Source of the DNA: Helopsaltes ochotensis | Lineage: Eukaryota > Chordata > Aves > Passeriformes > Locustellidae | Length of the DNA: 64,000 bases | Assembly (NCBI GenBank): GCA_013400155.1 | Contig: VXBM01000271.1 | Span: forward strand, 39,795 to 103,794 | Direction: 5' to 3' | In this document: positions 12,901 to 25,820 of the stretch, piece by piece | How the letters are laid out: every line of letters starts with the position of its first letter | Numbering within the stretch: the first letter of the stretch is position 1 | Notes under the pieces: model-generated | The model's input: the letters and a program-made list of their open reading frames with translations, nothing else | Told to the model about the DNA's origin: nothing | Databases searched by the model: none | Position numbers and translations under genes: made by a program

Positions 12901-13854
12901 ATCATTTTTTAATTGTTAATAAGTTGGTAGCCTTATTAATTTTACTGAAAGAGAACTGTTCTACAAAGCTGCAGTTAAGTCTCTGCCATAGCTGTATCTT
13001 TAGAGGGGTAAAAATACAGCTAGATTAATCCTAAATGAGAGAATGTTTCTTTCTTTGTATGTGGATACAGAGGACTCATTAAGTCTCATATTGGGCTTGC
13101 AGGCACTACAGAAGGACAGACATTTCAGAGATCTCCAACCTCTTAGGAACTTTGGAGATTAATGAGCCATGCCATTGTTATTACTTTGAGCTTTATCAGG
13201 GAGTTGCTCTGGGCTTTTATTTGATTTTCAGATTGTAGTGTAATCTACATGTGTGAGCGCTGGATGACATCAGCTTTAGAAATGTTGTGTTTTCCAGTAC
13301 TGATGGGCTATACCAAAATATTTTAATGCCCTTTGAGACTTTTATGTTTCTAACATCATTAAACTTTTCAAACAAGAATCAGCAGGGTTTTGTAGAGTTC
13401 TTCAGAGACCCAAGAACGCTTTGGCCAGGGTGAAGTCTGTAGCCCTAGGATCTACCAGGTGTATTAAGACCTCCAAATATTCTAGTTTCTAGCCATAGAG
13501 TAATGCTTCACCTCCTTCAGAACCTCCAGGCTAACTTAGGTCCCATGTTTGTCTCAGAAGTGTCCTGTTTGAGGTATTTTCATGTCAGGATGAAGGGAAA
13601 CCAGTTAGTATGGGGAGGAGGGTGTAAATGCCTCCACTTGCTTCCCCTTGTCCTTGGCAGCCTGGAGAGGCTAGTGGGGGAGCACTGCCTCAAAACTAGA
13701 GAAACAAATGGAAAACAAGAAGAAAGGGAGGAAAAGGGCTCAAAAATCTGTATCATGATATTGCTGAAGGATCAGAATCGAATAATTTTTATGTACTTTG
13801 GGATCTTTCATTGTAGCTACTCTGATGTTTGTTTCTCCAAGACAAAGCTGTATT
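9901..13854. other. non-coding stretch with short A/T tracts
   Basis: There is a T17 tract at 10103-10119 and an A-rich (AAAAG)n-like tract at 11421-11454. No gene, transposon or structured RNA was recognised. The frame at 13503-13856 (117 codons) runs into an A tract and resembles no known protein. Confidence 0.65.
11421..11454. repeat. A-rich tract with interspersed G
   Basis: Runs of 4-9 A separated by single G, preceded by aaacaaag. Confidence 0.85.
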
Positions 13855-13885
13855 AAAAAAAAAAAAAAAAGGGAAAAAAAAAAAA
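13855..13885. repeat. A16-GGG-A12 tract
   Basis: Sixteen A, three G and twelve A. It is a simple low-complexity tract. No retrotransposed transcript ending here is recognised. Confidence 0.9.
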
Positions 13886-16567
13886 GCAGCTTCTTTTTCT
13901 GCCAAATATTCTAAGGCCATCACGATACTGCTTCAACTTAAGCTTCCATTGTTCTAACTGAAATTTCCATTAAGCAAGTATATAAGAAGATATTTAAACA
14001 TCTGGCAAATGTGAAACCACCTCCTCTAAAGCAACTAAGAGCACACACTATAGTCATTGATGTTATGCCTTTACTGTAGTTTGTTTTATCCAGCATTTTC
14101 ATGTAGACCCGTAAAGCACAGCAGTAACATCACCATTAGAAATGATGATTTATCTTGTGCATGCTAAGTGTTTGAAGTAGCAGCTCCGTGTCTGGGGAAA
14201 AGGAATCCCATTCTTTAGACATATTACTTAGAAGGCAGCAGCAAATTTTCCGTCTCCTTTTTTGAGTTTTTGATCAGAAACTCAGGGTTGATTCTCTTCA
14301 GAAGCATCCTTTTGGAAAATTTAAAAAAAAGCGCAAAACTACTCCTCTTCACGCATTCTCTCTGATAGTCTGCAGAAGTTTGTTCTTTATTTAGAGACTT
14401 GTAATCAAGATTCTCATCTTAGTATTTTTGATTACTTCAATAAAACCAGAAAAACAAAACAGCCATGCTTATTCTGAAAATAGATCTATCTTTTGAAGTA
14501 AAATGTATACTGGAGCTCATTATCTTTGGAACCTGAAGAAGTTGAAGAACGAGAGGCAGTTGAGTGAACGTTTTTCTTGTGTAGGGGAGAGGATTAAGGC
14601 AGCAAGGAACTAAAAAGACATTTGTTTTATAGCAATCAGGCCTTCTTGTGCTGACATGCAGTGTTTTTCCACTCCAGTTGACATGGTTAGACATCCTCCG
14701 GCACCCTGGGAGATGTAAATCAGAGACTGAGAATTTTAGACTTTTTGCTCTCTGGAGAAATGTACCTAGTATTTTAATGATTATTTATTTTTCCCAACTG
14801 TACATTTGCTTAGATGCATGCAGGTTTAAATATATGTAAATATATATCCCCACTCAAATCTTCAGAAGACAAAAAAAACTTTGGTATGTGTGTCTTGTTA
14901 ACATTTTGCTATACATTTTCCAGAGGTGTACTAGGAACAGCCTGCTGTACAGCTGTTCTCCTCCAGCTGAACAGGTTCATAGGGAATGAAGAGCTTAGAG
15001 CAATTTGTAGGCAATGAAGCAAAAAGAAAAATCCACAAAGAAGCAGCTGATGTTAGCAGCTTTTAAAGAGAATAAAAGGAAAGGAGAAGAATAGGGAGAC
15101 AAAGGTAGAACAGAGGGAGAGAACACTGTTTTGGATGAAATCTGAATTACTGTTTTTCAAAACCAAGGAGAAGCTACGGTGCTTACTTTTATAAGCCACA
15201 CTTTATCCTTTCATGCTTTTTAGTGCCTCCTGAACAATATCTGTGCTTACCATAGGCAGACGCTAAGCCAATGCTTTACCTTCATTGCACAAATGGCTGG
15301 GAGCTCAAGGCTGGCAGCCAAAATTTTGTGTTAGAGCTTTGTCACTGACACACACCTAGGACTCAGTCAGAAAGGTGTTTAGGGCATGTTAAATTTTAAG
15401 CACATGCTTAAATCCCGCTACTTGCCATAACACCTTTTTGGAATGGAACCTGCATATTAAACTCTGAAAACCAATCTTGCAGTGCCTGTTCCCTTATTTG
15501 TATGTCAGGAATAATAATGCTTAATTCCTATGTGTGTTTTGTAGCTTAATTCAGGGCTTTTATACACCACTCTAAGCAAAAGTCTTAACAGGAAAGAATT
15601 GTGGTTCATTACTGTATTTCATTAGCATTCATAGGAATTGTTGTCTATGTAGTTCAAAGAGATATGCATCTAAATTTTCGCGGCATTACACAATTGAAAA
15701 TTTTAAAGGAAAGACCGTCTGTATTAATTGTCATTAAATCAAAATCCAAGAGTCAAGTTCATCTCCTTAGCTCAGAAATCACATGGGGTTTGCTTTCAAG
15801 AGGTCCTTTAGTGACTTATTTATTTACTCTCATACAAAGTTAGTGTGACATATTCACAGTCAAAACTAAAGCAGTATACAGTTTATTTGCTTTCCAGAGA
15901 GACCTGTGAACTAAGGACAGCAGTGATGAAGTAAAAAAAACCCTGTGAACACTGTGTAAGAGCAGCTGTGAGAATACTAGGTATTTTTAGATGTTTTCAT
16001 ACAGGCATTATTGAGAAAGAAAATAGCTACTTCATGATATATAGATAATCAGATAAATCTTTAAAGGAAAAAGTGTGAGAATAACTCAAAGCACTTTAAA
16101 ATTTTGTGTTTGCTGTATTTTTTAAAATGCGTTAGTGATTTTAAATTCCCCATAAGAGTAAGTCTGATATTCCTGAGATATGTTACTGGTGGGATGCAGT
16201 GTCACGGCTCAGAGGGACCCATTATTATATTTCATTGGTTCATTCGTTGCCGGAGGATGAGAACAGGCAATAGAACAAGGTGTCAAACTTACTTTTAACC
16301 TTCGGTCTTAGAAGAAGCTAAATTAAAGGTTTAAGTGTATTTTAAATTATCATCCTTGGACTTGTCTCTCTCCTTCTCTCTTTGCAACTGGCAAACATGA
16401 ATGTTATCCAGTTTTCAGTGTCAGCCTCTTATATTGTGTTCCACATAGACCTGTTGTTTTCACCATAGGTCCCTTCATGCTTTTCATGCTTTTTCCTCTA
16501 CTTCATGTGACAAGCTATAGGTTGTGTCAGTTAACTTCAGTGATTCTTGCTTAGGGGAAGAAAAGAC
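13886..16567. other. non-coding stretch, no gene seen
   Basis: Unique AT-rich DNA. It holds one possible ancient repeat remnant at about 15350-15450 (separate entry). The short open frames are unrecognised. Confidence 0.6.
15350..15450. mobile_element. possible remnant of an old amniote interspersed repeat
   Basis: The segment around 15378-15420 reads gggcatgttaaattttaag followed by cacatgcttaaat. This resembles, from memory, an old reptile/bird repeat with 'aagcacatgcttaa' palindromic cores. The match is short and diverged, and I cannot name the family reliably. Confidence 0.3.
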
Positions 16568-16592
16568 AAAAAAAAAAAAAAAAAAAAAAAAA
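16568..16592. repeat. A25 homopolymer
   Basis: Twenty-five consecutive A. This is the only + strand A run of 25 or more in the window, whereas five T runs exceed that length. Confidence 0.95.
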
Positions 16593-17246
16593 GATGAAAC
16601 TGTTTTGTTTTTAAATTACAGAGGTCATAGATCAGACAAAGGATTGTGGCATGCATGCTGAGAAAGAGGAATAGACTGTTTTGAAATACTGGAGAAGAAA
16701 ATGGCAGAATATGCTTTTGTTGAAGAAATATTATGGATCTATGTCAGTAATTACAATGCTGCTACAGATTGTTCCCTACTGATCTTCAGACATAAACTGT
16801 GTAGGTCAAACAGAGGATAAACTAGGCCAAATCACAAGTCTGCCCTAGAGAAGACACGTGGATGTGGACCAGGAGAACAGGGAAATTTATTTTACTATAA
16901 ATTTGGAATTTAACTATAACTGTGTATTTATTCCCACTTTCCTGCCTGCATCCCCTGCCCTCAAAGTCTTCAATCATCAAGTAATGCAAAAAGTAATAAT
17001 GCTGATGGACTAGGGACCATGGTGATGATAGCCTTTCTTTCTTCTCAGAGAAACTTGTGTTTCACTCTATTAATGTATGGATGTTAGTGTTTCTTAAAAA
17101 TGAAGAAAAAAAAATAGAATAATGTAGAATACAGTAATGTAGAAAGAACTCTTTTTAGCAGCTTTAAGATTTAAGGAAGCAGCTCCAAAAATCCATTATT
17201 GTAAGCCAAGGAGACCTCTGCTCTGTTAAAAAAATATTAAATAATA

Positions 17247-17264
17247 TATCTATCTATCTATCTA
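17247..17264. repeat. short (TATC)n microsatellite
   Basis: About four and a half tandem tatc units. Confidence 0.85.
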
Positions 17265-17845
17265 AGATACTCTTATGACTTTGACATTAGAAATTACTGA
17301 AGATGCTCATAGCACTAAACCTGTGATAATACACATTATAATACTGCTAACTGCTTAATTCAAGTTCATATTCTGGAGTTCAGATTAATTATTTTATTTT
17401 CTTTGTCTGACATTTGTTTTGGGGTGGTGAAGGATGGAAAGTGCTTAACTCTCTCCCCTCACAGACGCTGATGTCATTAAGTGTCCTAGCCTTTGCCCTA
17501 TACACGTAATTCTGCCTGTAGTTTGGTTTGAATAAAGCCAGCTCAGCAACAAAGACAATTATTTTGAGAGAAGTTTTATGTTACAGCTCTTTATTTCACT
17601 ACTGAGGGTTTTTTTGTGTTTAGTGACTCCGTCTTGGGAATCCACCTCATTTCTTGGCTGCAGTGACCTTTGTGTTTATAATGTTTTGTCAGTTTCCAAG
17701 CAATCAGTTGGAGGTGAATGCTGTAGTATTAATATATTTATCATCCATTCATGTGATGGGAATATAATTTCCTTAACCCCCTGGTCCCTTTCCCTTTTAA
17801 GTTTTTCTGTAATGCATTTTGTTGAAATCTAGGAGAAGTATTGGG

Positions 17846-17870
17846 TTTGTTGCTTTTCAGACAGGTAAGA
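17846..17870 (+). other. splice-like junction: acceptor, 4 nt, strong donor
   Basis: A T-rich stretch ending in cttttcag (acceptor-like, CAG at 17858-17860) is followed by ACAG and then GTAAGA at 17865-17870, a strong donor. It could act as a recursive splice site using the second CAG, as a 4-nt microexon, or be chance. No exon was recognised nearby. Confidence 0.25.
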
Positions 17871-18264
17871 TGTTTTATGATTTTAGGCTTTTATTTCAAA
17901 TATATCAGTTTTTACTTTTCATTGTACGTGATTTTTCCTGTGGTAGATGTTTGAACACATATCTGTTGGTTGTATCATTGTGTCAGTGTTTCATCCTCAT
18001 TACTAAAATAATAATACAGAGTTCTCTCTTTCTGAAATGCTTTTCTACCATAGATCTGAAAGTACTGTCTAAAGGAATTAGTAGCTGGCCACAGTTTACA
18101 TGTTGGTAAAGTGAAGTACAAGAATTGCCTTAGAAAGCTATGATAGAACTGGACATTGAGGCCACATCTATTACCCTCTTCTGCTTCCAAAAGACTGAGG
18201 TTATCACGCTCCCATGCAGACAAAGAAACAATTCTTAAATGTGTGAGGAACCTTTTAATCTCCT

Positions 18265-18306
18265 TCCTTTTTTCTTTTTCTTTTTTTTTTTTTTTTTTTT
18301 TTTTTT
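18265..18306. repeat. pyrimidine-rich tract ending in T27
   Basis: Pyrimidines lead into 27 T (18280-18306), directly followed by AG. Confidence 0.9.
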
Positions 18307-21300
18307 AGTAGGATACAGTATCCTTGCTTATTTCTAAGGAAATTAACTGTGGATTTAAAAAATATTGATGGATTTCTTCAAATATGAGCACACTCAATTG
18401 AAATTAAATTAATTTTAATTAAAGCTTCATGTTCAAAATGCCTCTACTTGAGTATAGCCAGGTTTAACTTTGTTTTTCTTTTGGGTCTTGCTTTTTGCTA
18501 CTTTAACAAGGTAAGGATAAACTGGAATAAGGCCTTTGCTATGCAGGACTGTCCGATCATGTTCCTCATTTATTATCTAGATAGCATTTTACAGCACAAA
18601 AAGGAAAAAAAAATAATAGCAGCTGCAAAAACTTACACATCTCCTTTTGTTGTGATAGTTCTTCTAAAAGGTTATTTTAAATAACTAATCTTTTAAAAAC
18701 AATCTTCATTGAAAAAAACCCCCAAAAAAACCAAAACCCAAAACCAGCCAGTTTACTAGTGACATTTAAATGGATTAGAACCTTGTTTTCTGTGTGATAT
18801 TTCCTAATAGTCAAAGTTTAGCAAGAAAATACATGCCAAAACACAGTCCTTGTTCTAAACTGAATCAGTGTTTGGTAATAATTTACTGAAACTACATTTA
18901 GTTCACTGGAAGCTTATTTACATGGTCATATTCAGGAGAATTAATCTGTAAAAACAAATTTAAAGTAGATTATTTAAACCTAATTATGTCCTTATATAGA
19001 TGTTAATTCAGAATAAAAATTGCCTTGATTTGGTTTAACTGAACTCCCTTCCAAATGAATTACAGCTACCAGGAATTCAACATAGTTTAAATAATCAAAT
19101 TTAAGAACTAAATACAGAATAATTTTGCTGCATGCTTTGGTGTAGGCAATGTCTGGGAGAAATCTGTCTGACCCTTTCTCAGATGTCAGCATATGTGTGG
19201 ACAATAACTGAATTTAAGAGGTAGTCTGAAGTCTTGCAAAAGATATTAAATCTCTGAATTTGGAATTGATCTTTTAGGATAGGGCAGAATACAGACATAG
19301 AAACTGTTTAACAGGTAGGAATTTGGGATTTCAGGGACGTAAAACTTAGGTACCCGCTTCCATTAACTGTGGGAAAAGTCTAGTCTTTAACTTTTAGGCT
19401 AACTTTTGTTGAGGTGCTCGTGAGCTGTCCCCTGGGAAGGAATACATTGGATAGGATCAACCTCTGTGGCAGTAGGAGGCTGGAACTCGGCTGGTAATTG
19501 TAATTTTTTGTCATTCATTTTGAACATCATAGTTTCCTTATTCTGAAGTTTCTCTTTGGATATATTCTGTTAATAACCGTGAATGATCAATGAAGTGTTC
19601 ATAAAGTTCTTTGACAGTGTGTTTTTTTAAAGGATGGCATTTTTTTCAAAAATCTAGAATTTCACAACATAGGTTTGTGAGTGACAGATGACTTTAAGCA
19701 GACATAGGACCAGACAGATTCCTACAGGAAAATAATTTGCATTTCTGCCATAGCTGTGCTGTGCTTGAATGAACGTGGCATCTTGGAGGAACGTAGAGGC
19801 ATGGTCAAAATGAAAAGATCTCTCCCATGAGTGAGCTTCTTTGTATTTAAAAATGAAGTCCCTTATGGGTAGGAGAGACTTGTGTTGCAAATGGTGCCAG
19901 TCAATAGAGTATTCAAGGTAACTTCCTCCTGTCCCAGTTTTTCTCTGCCGGTTTTGCAAGATGTTGCATGATTCCAGTACTTCCCCTTCAGTTGTAGTGG
20001 ATTACATTTTTTCACAAGACACTTAGGAACCAGCATTATTTGAGGATAAAATATTTTCAGTAGTAGATGATACCGCCTTACTTTAAGCAACATAATGAAT
20101 GATGCTTGTGTAAGATCTCACCTTGATAAATTTCCCAGTACATCAAGGATGTTAAGGGAATCACTCTAAGGTAAAAATGCTGTAAGAGCTGGGGAGGGGG
20201 AAGCTATTGAAAGTTAAGAGAAAGACTGATGGTTCTGTGTATGCAGTAAGTACACAATAATTCCAGATAAAAGTGATTTCATTCTAAAAACATCAGAAGC
20301 ATTATTGTCTTCTTGATTGATTTTTACATGGTGCAGCTTAAAAACTGGGTTTGTTTCTCTCTGCTCACTTAGTAGAAAACATCAGTGGAGAGAAAACTAT
20401 CACTATAACAAGAAGGATCACAGAAATGTTCATTTCAGCAATACTAACTTTGCACACTGATTGTGCTATTGGATTTTGAAAGAAGAGAAAGGAAAAATAA
20501 CACTGTGAAACAGTAATAGAAGGAAAGCAACTGAACAGTTTTGAGAACTACGAACTGCCTGGAAATATCCTTCACATTTCACCTTTATTTGAAACACAGC
20601 ACAGAACCATAATGAAATCTATAAATGGTGCTACAATGGTGTCACAAATGTACTACTTCACACATACGGATCAACTCCGGAGTAACGGGAAAAAATGTAA
20701 TGGGGTAAAACAGAGTTAAACTGTGCAAATGCAGAGCTGCAAACACACATTTGACACTTACAGAAAAGAATCCTCTCTGCTGAGGGTTCCAGGCAGGATA
20801 AAGCAGGTGTCTTGTGGTACCTTCTCCCTCACCCACAGGTTCAAGTCCCCATCCTCTGCTCTGTCTCGCTTCTGTGAGTTGTTGCTTCTTGCCAGGTCCA
20901 CAGATAACAAACCGTACTAAAAAGTAGTAAGTACTTTTCTTGTGGCTGAGCAAGCTAATTATGCTTTCTGGGGGTCAGATGAACTCTGATACCTGCAGGT
21001 CAGGAGGGGTGTGAACTGAGTCCAGAGTGAAAGAGGAAGGGCAAAAGGGCAGGTTAAACTGCTTTTGCATACACTTGAGCATTCAGTTAAAAAATATTCG
21101 ATAAATATGAAAATGTTTGTTGTCTGTATAGGTGCATATTTGTATCATTCTTATGCACTCATGCAGTACATCTGAAGTGACACATCTGTTTACTTCCCGT
21201 TCAAAACTTTGGAGTTGAAAATGCTTCTTTCCTTGATTTGTTATGTTTTTTTTCCTTTGTTTCGTTTTGTTTTTTTAGTTCAGCATCTACCATAATTATT

Positions 21301-21720
21301 TCTTGGGTAAATATCTTTTGAAACCTCTGAATTATTAAAGCTTAAATTAGATGATTTAAGAGCAGAATTTTGTTCATAGAAGTGCACTTATCGGTGCTGG
21401 GGAGGTAAAAGAAATAATCCTGCTATGTCAGTAGTCCCTTGGGAAACCTTACCTTCCTGATACCATCTATGTTTCTTGTAGTTCTGAACACTTGTTAAGC
21501 TGGAAGGGGGGAAGAGAAGTACATGACATTTATATTTGTTGTAACATAAACCATTTCTTATCTCTCCCCTCAGTCCCTCTCCTCTGCCTCCCTTCTGTCT
21601 CCATTTACAACTTCACTATCCTTCCTGCCTTCTGGGACCGTAACCTTACTGTTATCTTTCTTCTTTTTGCTGCCCTCTGCATATCTAAGGCGATCTTTTC
21701 TTTTTTTTTTTCTTCAATAA
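18307..21720. other. non-coding stretch, no gene seen
   Basis: AT-rich unique DNA. Short C/A-rich low complexity lies at about 18710-18745 (cccccaaaaaaacc type). No exon or transposon was recognised. Confidence 0.65.
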
Positions 21721-21726
21721 TCTCAG

Positions 21727-21772
21727 CCACCCCCCCCCCAAAAAAAAAAAACCCAAAAAACAAAAAAACCCC
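21727..21772. repeat. C10-A12 and A/C-rich low-complexity tract
   Basis: Ten C (21730-21739) abut twelve A, then A runs broken by CCC, C and CCCC. No element body is associated. Confidence 0.9.
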
Positions 21773-24589
21773 ATATTTCTTTTAATGTGTTTGTTTCCTG
21801 TTCCTTTTTTGTTGCTGTTGTTTATTTGTTTGGTTTTTGACTAAATTTTCTCCTATCTCATCTCTGCCCTCACAATTCCCAAATCAGTCAGCTCATGGGT
21901 CTGAAATTGCCAATGACACTGCCAATTATATCTGCTAGTTCTTGTCATTGGATTCTGGAACTGAACACCTTATTTCTTTTCTTTTCCCTGAAAGACAATC
22001 TGAGAGAGATCTAATTATGCCAGAATGCACTGTTCTTTCAATCTGGACTGGCTTTCAGTAAGCCTGGAAAGCATCTCTATACCATCATCAACTTCTCAAC
22101 AATTCAGCAGTCATATTGCTCACACTTGTTAACATATTTCGTGATTTTCATCTTAATTAGTCATTTGATGGTGTAGGTTTCCATTTTTCAAGTTTCCAAA
22201 TGAGCCTAAGGAATTTTTTCAGGATTTTTTTTGGAATCATTTCTGTCTTGGAAGGGCAGTTCAACTTGCACTTTATCCTATTTAGATTTACAGAGTAAGC
22301 ATCCTTGTGCTGAAATCCCATGGTTAGCTGGTCTGGATTGGTGCTCTGCAAAGGCTCTGAATACAGAAGCAGCAGTGAGTTTAGCTGCAAGTAATGGTGA
22401 CCACAGCCAGTTTCATTCAAAACACATTTGGAATATAAAGTGGTGTGTCTTTCTTTTGGAGCATTTGCCCAGGAAGTTACAAACTTGGGAAGATCTGAAC
22501 GATGCGAAGTTCCTTTATAGGTTTCATCCTGAATTTTGTTGCTTCCCTCAGAAGAATCACAACAACAATATTTTCATTGTTTTGCAGAATGTTTTGAGAT
22601 TGTCTCTTGAAGAGAAATGTTTAAAGAAGTTGTACAGGTTCTGAAAGAAGTTTTGAAGGGTCCATAATTTTGCATTAATCTCTCTGCGTTAATAGTTTTG
22701 AGGTTCCAATTAATGCTGTTATAAATGGCAGCACTTAGCCATGCTTTCTATATTCCTAACTGTGCAGTCACCAACCAAATGTGGTAGCTAGACATGGCAA
22801 TTCTGGGAGAGAGCAACTAAAACTATGAAGTTAATGCAGTAAAATTAAGGACCATTAAGCCCCTATATAGAAACCTATTGAAAGGTGGAGTGCTTAACGG
22901 AGAATTAAACTACAAAACAATAAAGGCATTTATTCAGAATGAGAGCATCTACATATAGCTTAATGTGGTTTAATTTTTTTTCCATTAACTTTGTACTTTT
23001 AGTTGATTTTTTTTAACCAGCCCAAATTCAGGCAGTCCCAAGTGATACTGCTTTTTCTCAAAAATATATCTTTGGAAGCTTTCTCTTTAAAATTTTATAT
23101 CTTTCTATCCCATTCCATGCAAGTAGCCCAAGAAAAAATCTTGTTTAAATAATTAACAAAAAGATGAATAGTAATATGCATTCTGTTGTCAACTGATTAT
23201 GGCAGCGGACATGACCATCAGAATGAGAAAGTTTACCATTAAAATATATATATTAGCTAAAAGAAAATTCATATTTTACAAGTAAAGATTAAAGGCTTGA
23301 GGGGAATTTAAAAGTTCCTGAATGATGGACACAGTGGAAAATCACAGAGAACAGAAAATGAAGAGCAAGATAATAGTAAAAAACATTACGTACCTGAGCA
23401 CTGAAACTGAATGTTCAAACCTGAAAATTTATGGTTGAAGTGAAAAATACAGATGTCTGTGAGTTTGGCACATCTGATTGTAAAGAAATGCATGAATCTG
23501 TGCTATACCAAAGCTGTGATGTATCATGTTACTTCATGTTTTTCCCAAAACAGTCTTTCACTTCCTTATTTCTATGGTGTCTTCTCAGGCTTTCCTGACT
23601 TTAGAGGGATTCAACTTGGCTGCTTGGTTATCATTTTATTGTCCCTTAACTAGAATCACCATTTCTATGTAAAGAAATACATGCAACTGCCAGATGAACT
23701 GCCCATATTATATTATATAATAAATAGATGGGTTTTTTTGGTCACTAATATAGGAACTCTACAGCCTTTTCACCGTAGCTGGAATTGCATCACAGACATG
23801 AACATTGATGCATCAGTCCACTGGAATCAATGCTCATTTTTGTGTTACACTGTGTCATGCACTTAAGTAAATGTCCAAACTGCCATAATGAAGACAGAAT
23901 ACAGAAAGCAAGCAGAGTATTTTCTAATTCTAAGAGTTACTACTTTTGGGAAAGACAAAAGATCTGCTGGTTTGAGATTTTAAAGGACTTTGCTAATGTC
24001 ACTTTATTAGAATGCTATTGACTTTTTTTCTATTTTAATAGTAACCTATACAATTAAGAAGATTAAAAAATTCCAACTTGTTGTTACTATTACTAGAGAG
24101 ATTTCTTATCATGTAGTAATGATACAGTTGATACTAAGAAGATGCATTTATATAATCTGGTCATTATGTTTTTGAAAAAGAAATAAAATTACATAATAAC
24201 AATAGACAGTGGGGAATAACAGTTGAAAGCAGTGCAGCATTTCGGTTTGGGGATACATAACTAAACTTCAATGCAGATCCTTACAGAGGTGTCCTGTTAC
24301 AAGAGCAAAAGCACAAAAGTCTTCATAGAAAGATGCCAACACTTTGCATTTGCTTTATCATGAGTTACAGTGGACTGCCAGTCCTGGTGCTAGTGCTTTT
24401 TCTTGTTTGCCCGTACATTTTGTTGCCAGAGTGTGTAGACTTGCATTCTCCATTTAGAGAAATCAATGCTTTCGTCCAGGCCCCCTCCCCCCCTTTTTCT
24501 TTCCTCTACCAACCATTTTTCTTGTCAGTTTGCTTTCCCCATTTCTAGACGAGCAGCTTATGAGAAATAAACCGCTGAGGCACATCAAA
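21773..24589. other. non-coding stretch, no gene seen
   Basis: The largest open frame (22231-22644 on +, 137 codons) has no recognisable domain, and its reverse strand is also partly open, which suggests chance. Nothing else was identified. Confidence 0.6.
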
Positions 24590-25010
24590 CCGTATAAGAA
24601 GGCCAGAGCAGTAATTCAGTGGCTGAGTTTATCCAATCCATTCTCTTTCAAGTGGCTTGTTTAAAAACAAACAACAGAAACAAAACCTCATAGAGTCTCT
24701 TGTTGATATTTAACAAAACTATAGAAAGACCTTTTGCCTTAATAATGCCAGTGACATGCATTTTGTTTATCTTTCTAATTATTTATTTATAGTTGACATG
24801 AAAATGCTTCCCACTAGACATCTCTAACTGCACAAAACCAGTTGTGTATTGCTTTTGTGAGACTTCTGTTATTATAACATGATTAAAATAGTACATTAAT
24901 TATGCATCCTGCTATAAAACTGACTACAGCAGAGGAAATAAATATGTATTAATAATACATCAGTTATTAATCTGTGTACTTGTCATTTCAATGAGATGTA
25001 AACTACTGCA
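24590..25010. promoter_or_regulatory. candidate conserved non-coding element
   Basis: A 420-bp block with almost no simple repeats holds homeodomain-type cores (attaattatgc near 24895, several ttaata) and balanced, non-decayed texture. The call rests on impression and motif content only. Confidence 0.2.
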
Positions 25011-25589
25011 TCTTTGGTTCATGAAGACCACCACTTACCTGTTTTTTAAGAACAACTACCTCTCAATACTGTGGAAGAACAAGTTTTTATTAAAAGTCAC
25101 CATGTGCTACAAATGAGTAGTCCCAAGCCAAAACTGTTATATTAAAAAGCTACACATTTTACTTGACTGTGAGATACAGTGGTAGCAAAATGAAGCAGAT
25201 TTACCACTAGGCTGGGCCATGTATAGTAAACTTTTAATCATTAAAAGCGGTAGACACCTTTCTGAAGTAAAAAAAAAAATTGATTCTGACTTTTTCCTTT
25301 TTTCTGAGATTCCTTGTACTGCTTGAAAGGAAACTTTCATACTAAAGGGAAGCCAGCAACAGCTTATGGACTTGATGAAAACTGTTGCAGACTGGGTATT
25401 TAAAAAACAGTAGGCCTTGTAAAGTACATAATTTGATTGGATTGCCTTAACAGATTATTGTAAAGTTGTGTGTGTATATGTCGGATGTGAAGATGCTACA
25501 CCTACTAGACAGTATCCAGGGGATTCCTAAATCTTTGCACATCAAGCTGTCTTTTAGTTAAAGGACAGAGTCAGTAGATTAAGAAGTAA

Positions 25590-25820
25590 AACAGGAGCCA
25601 ATTAGCTGCAGCAAACTTTAACTAAATAAAGCCATTTGCTTTCTTTTTGGCTCAAGCTAAAAAAAAAAAAAATTAGATTATTTAATGTAAGAGCTGCTTG
25701 GCAAGAATTGCACTCGGAAATTAAATGTGCCTGGGATTCCTGATGCCAAAGAAGCCAACTGTCATGGATTTGACCCATGTCTATATTATTAAAATTTGCT
25801 AGTTCACGAAGAAGGTGAGT
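25590..25820. promoter_or_regulatory. candidate conserved block with strong donor-like site
   Basis: It contains gagccaattagctgcag near 25594, a homeodomain-type site, and ends with GAAG|GTGAGT, a near-ideal splice donor at 25815. An acceptor-like attag at 25672-25676 would define a 138-nt segment that has stops in all three frames, and its polypyrimidine tract is poor. Function is uncertain. Confidence 0.2.

Larger units (their letters stand above)
16593..18264. other. non-coding stretch with a splice-like junction
   Basis: Includes the short (TATC)n at 17247-17264 and a splice-like double site at 17851-17870 (separate entries). The frames at 17578-17832 and 17819-18109 are unrecognised. 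Confidence 0.6.

Noticed and set aside
20790..20860. tRNA-like B box (ggttcaagtcccc)
   Set aside because: No matching A box, no cloverleaf and no acceptor stem could be drawn around it.
22231..22644. 137-codon frame on +
   Set aside because: No recognised motif; partly open on the reverse strand as well.
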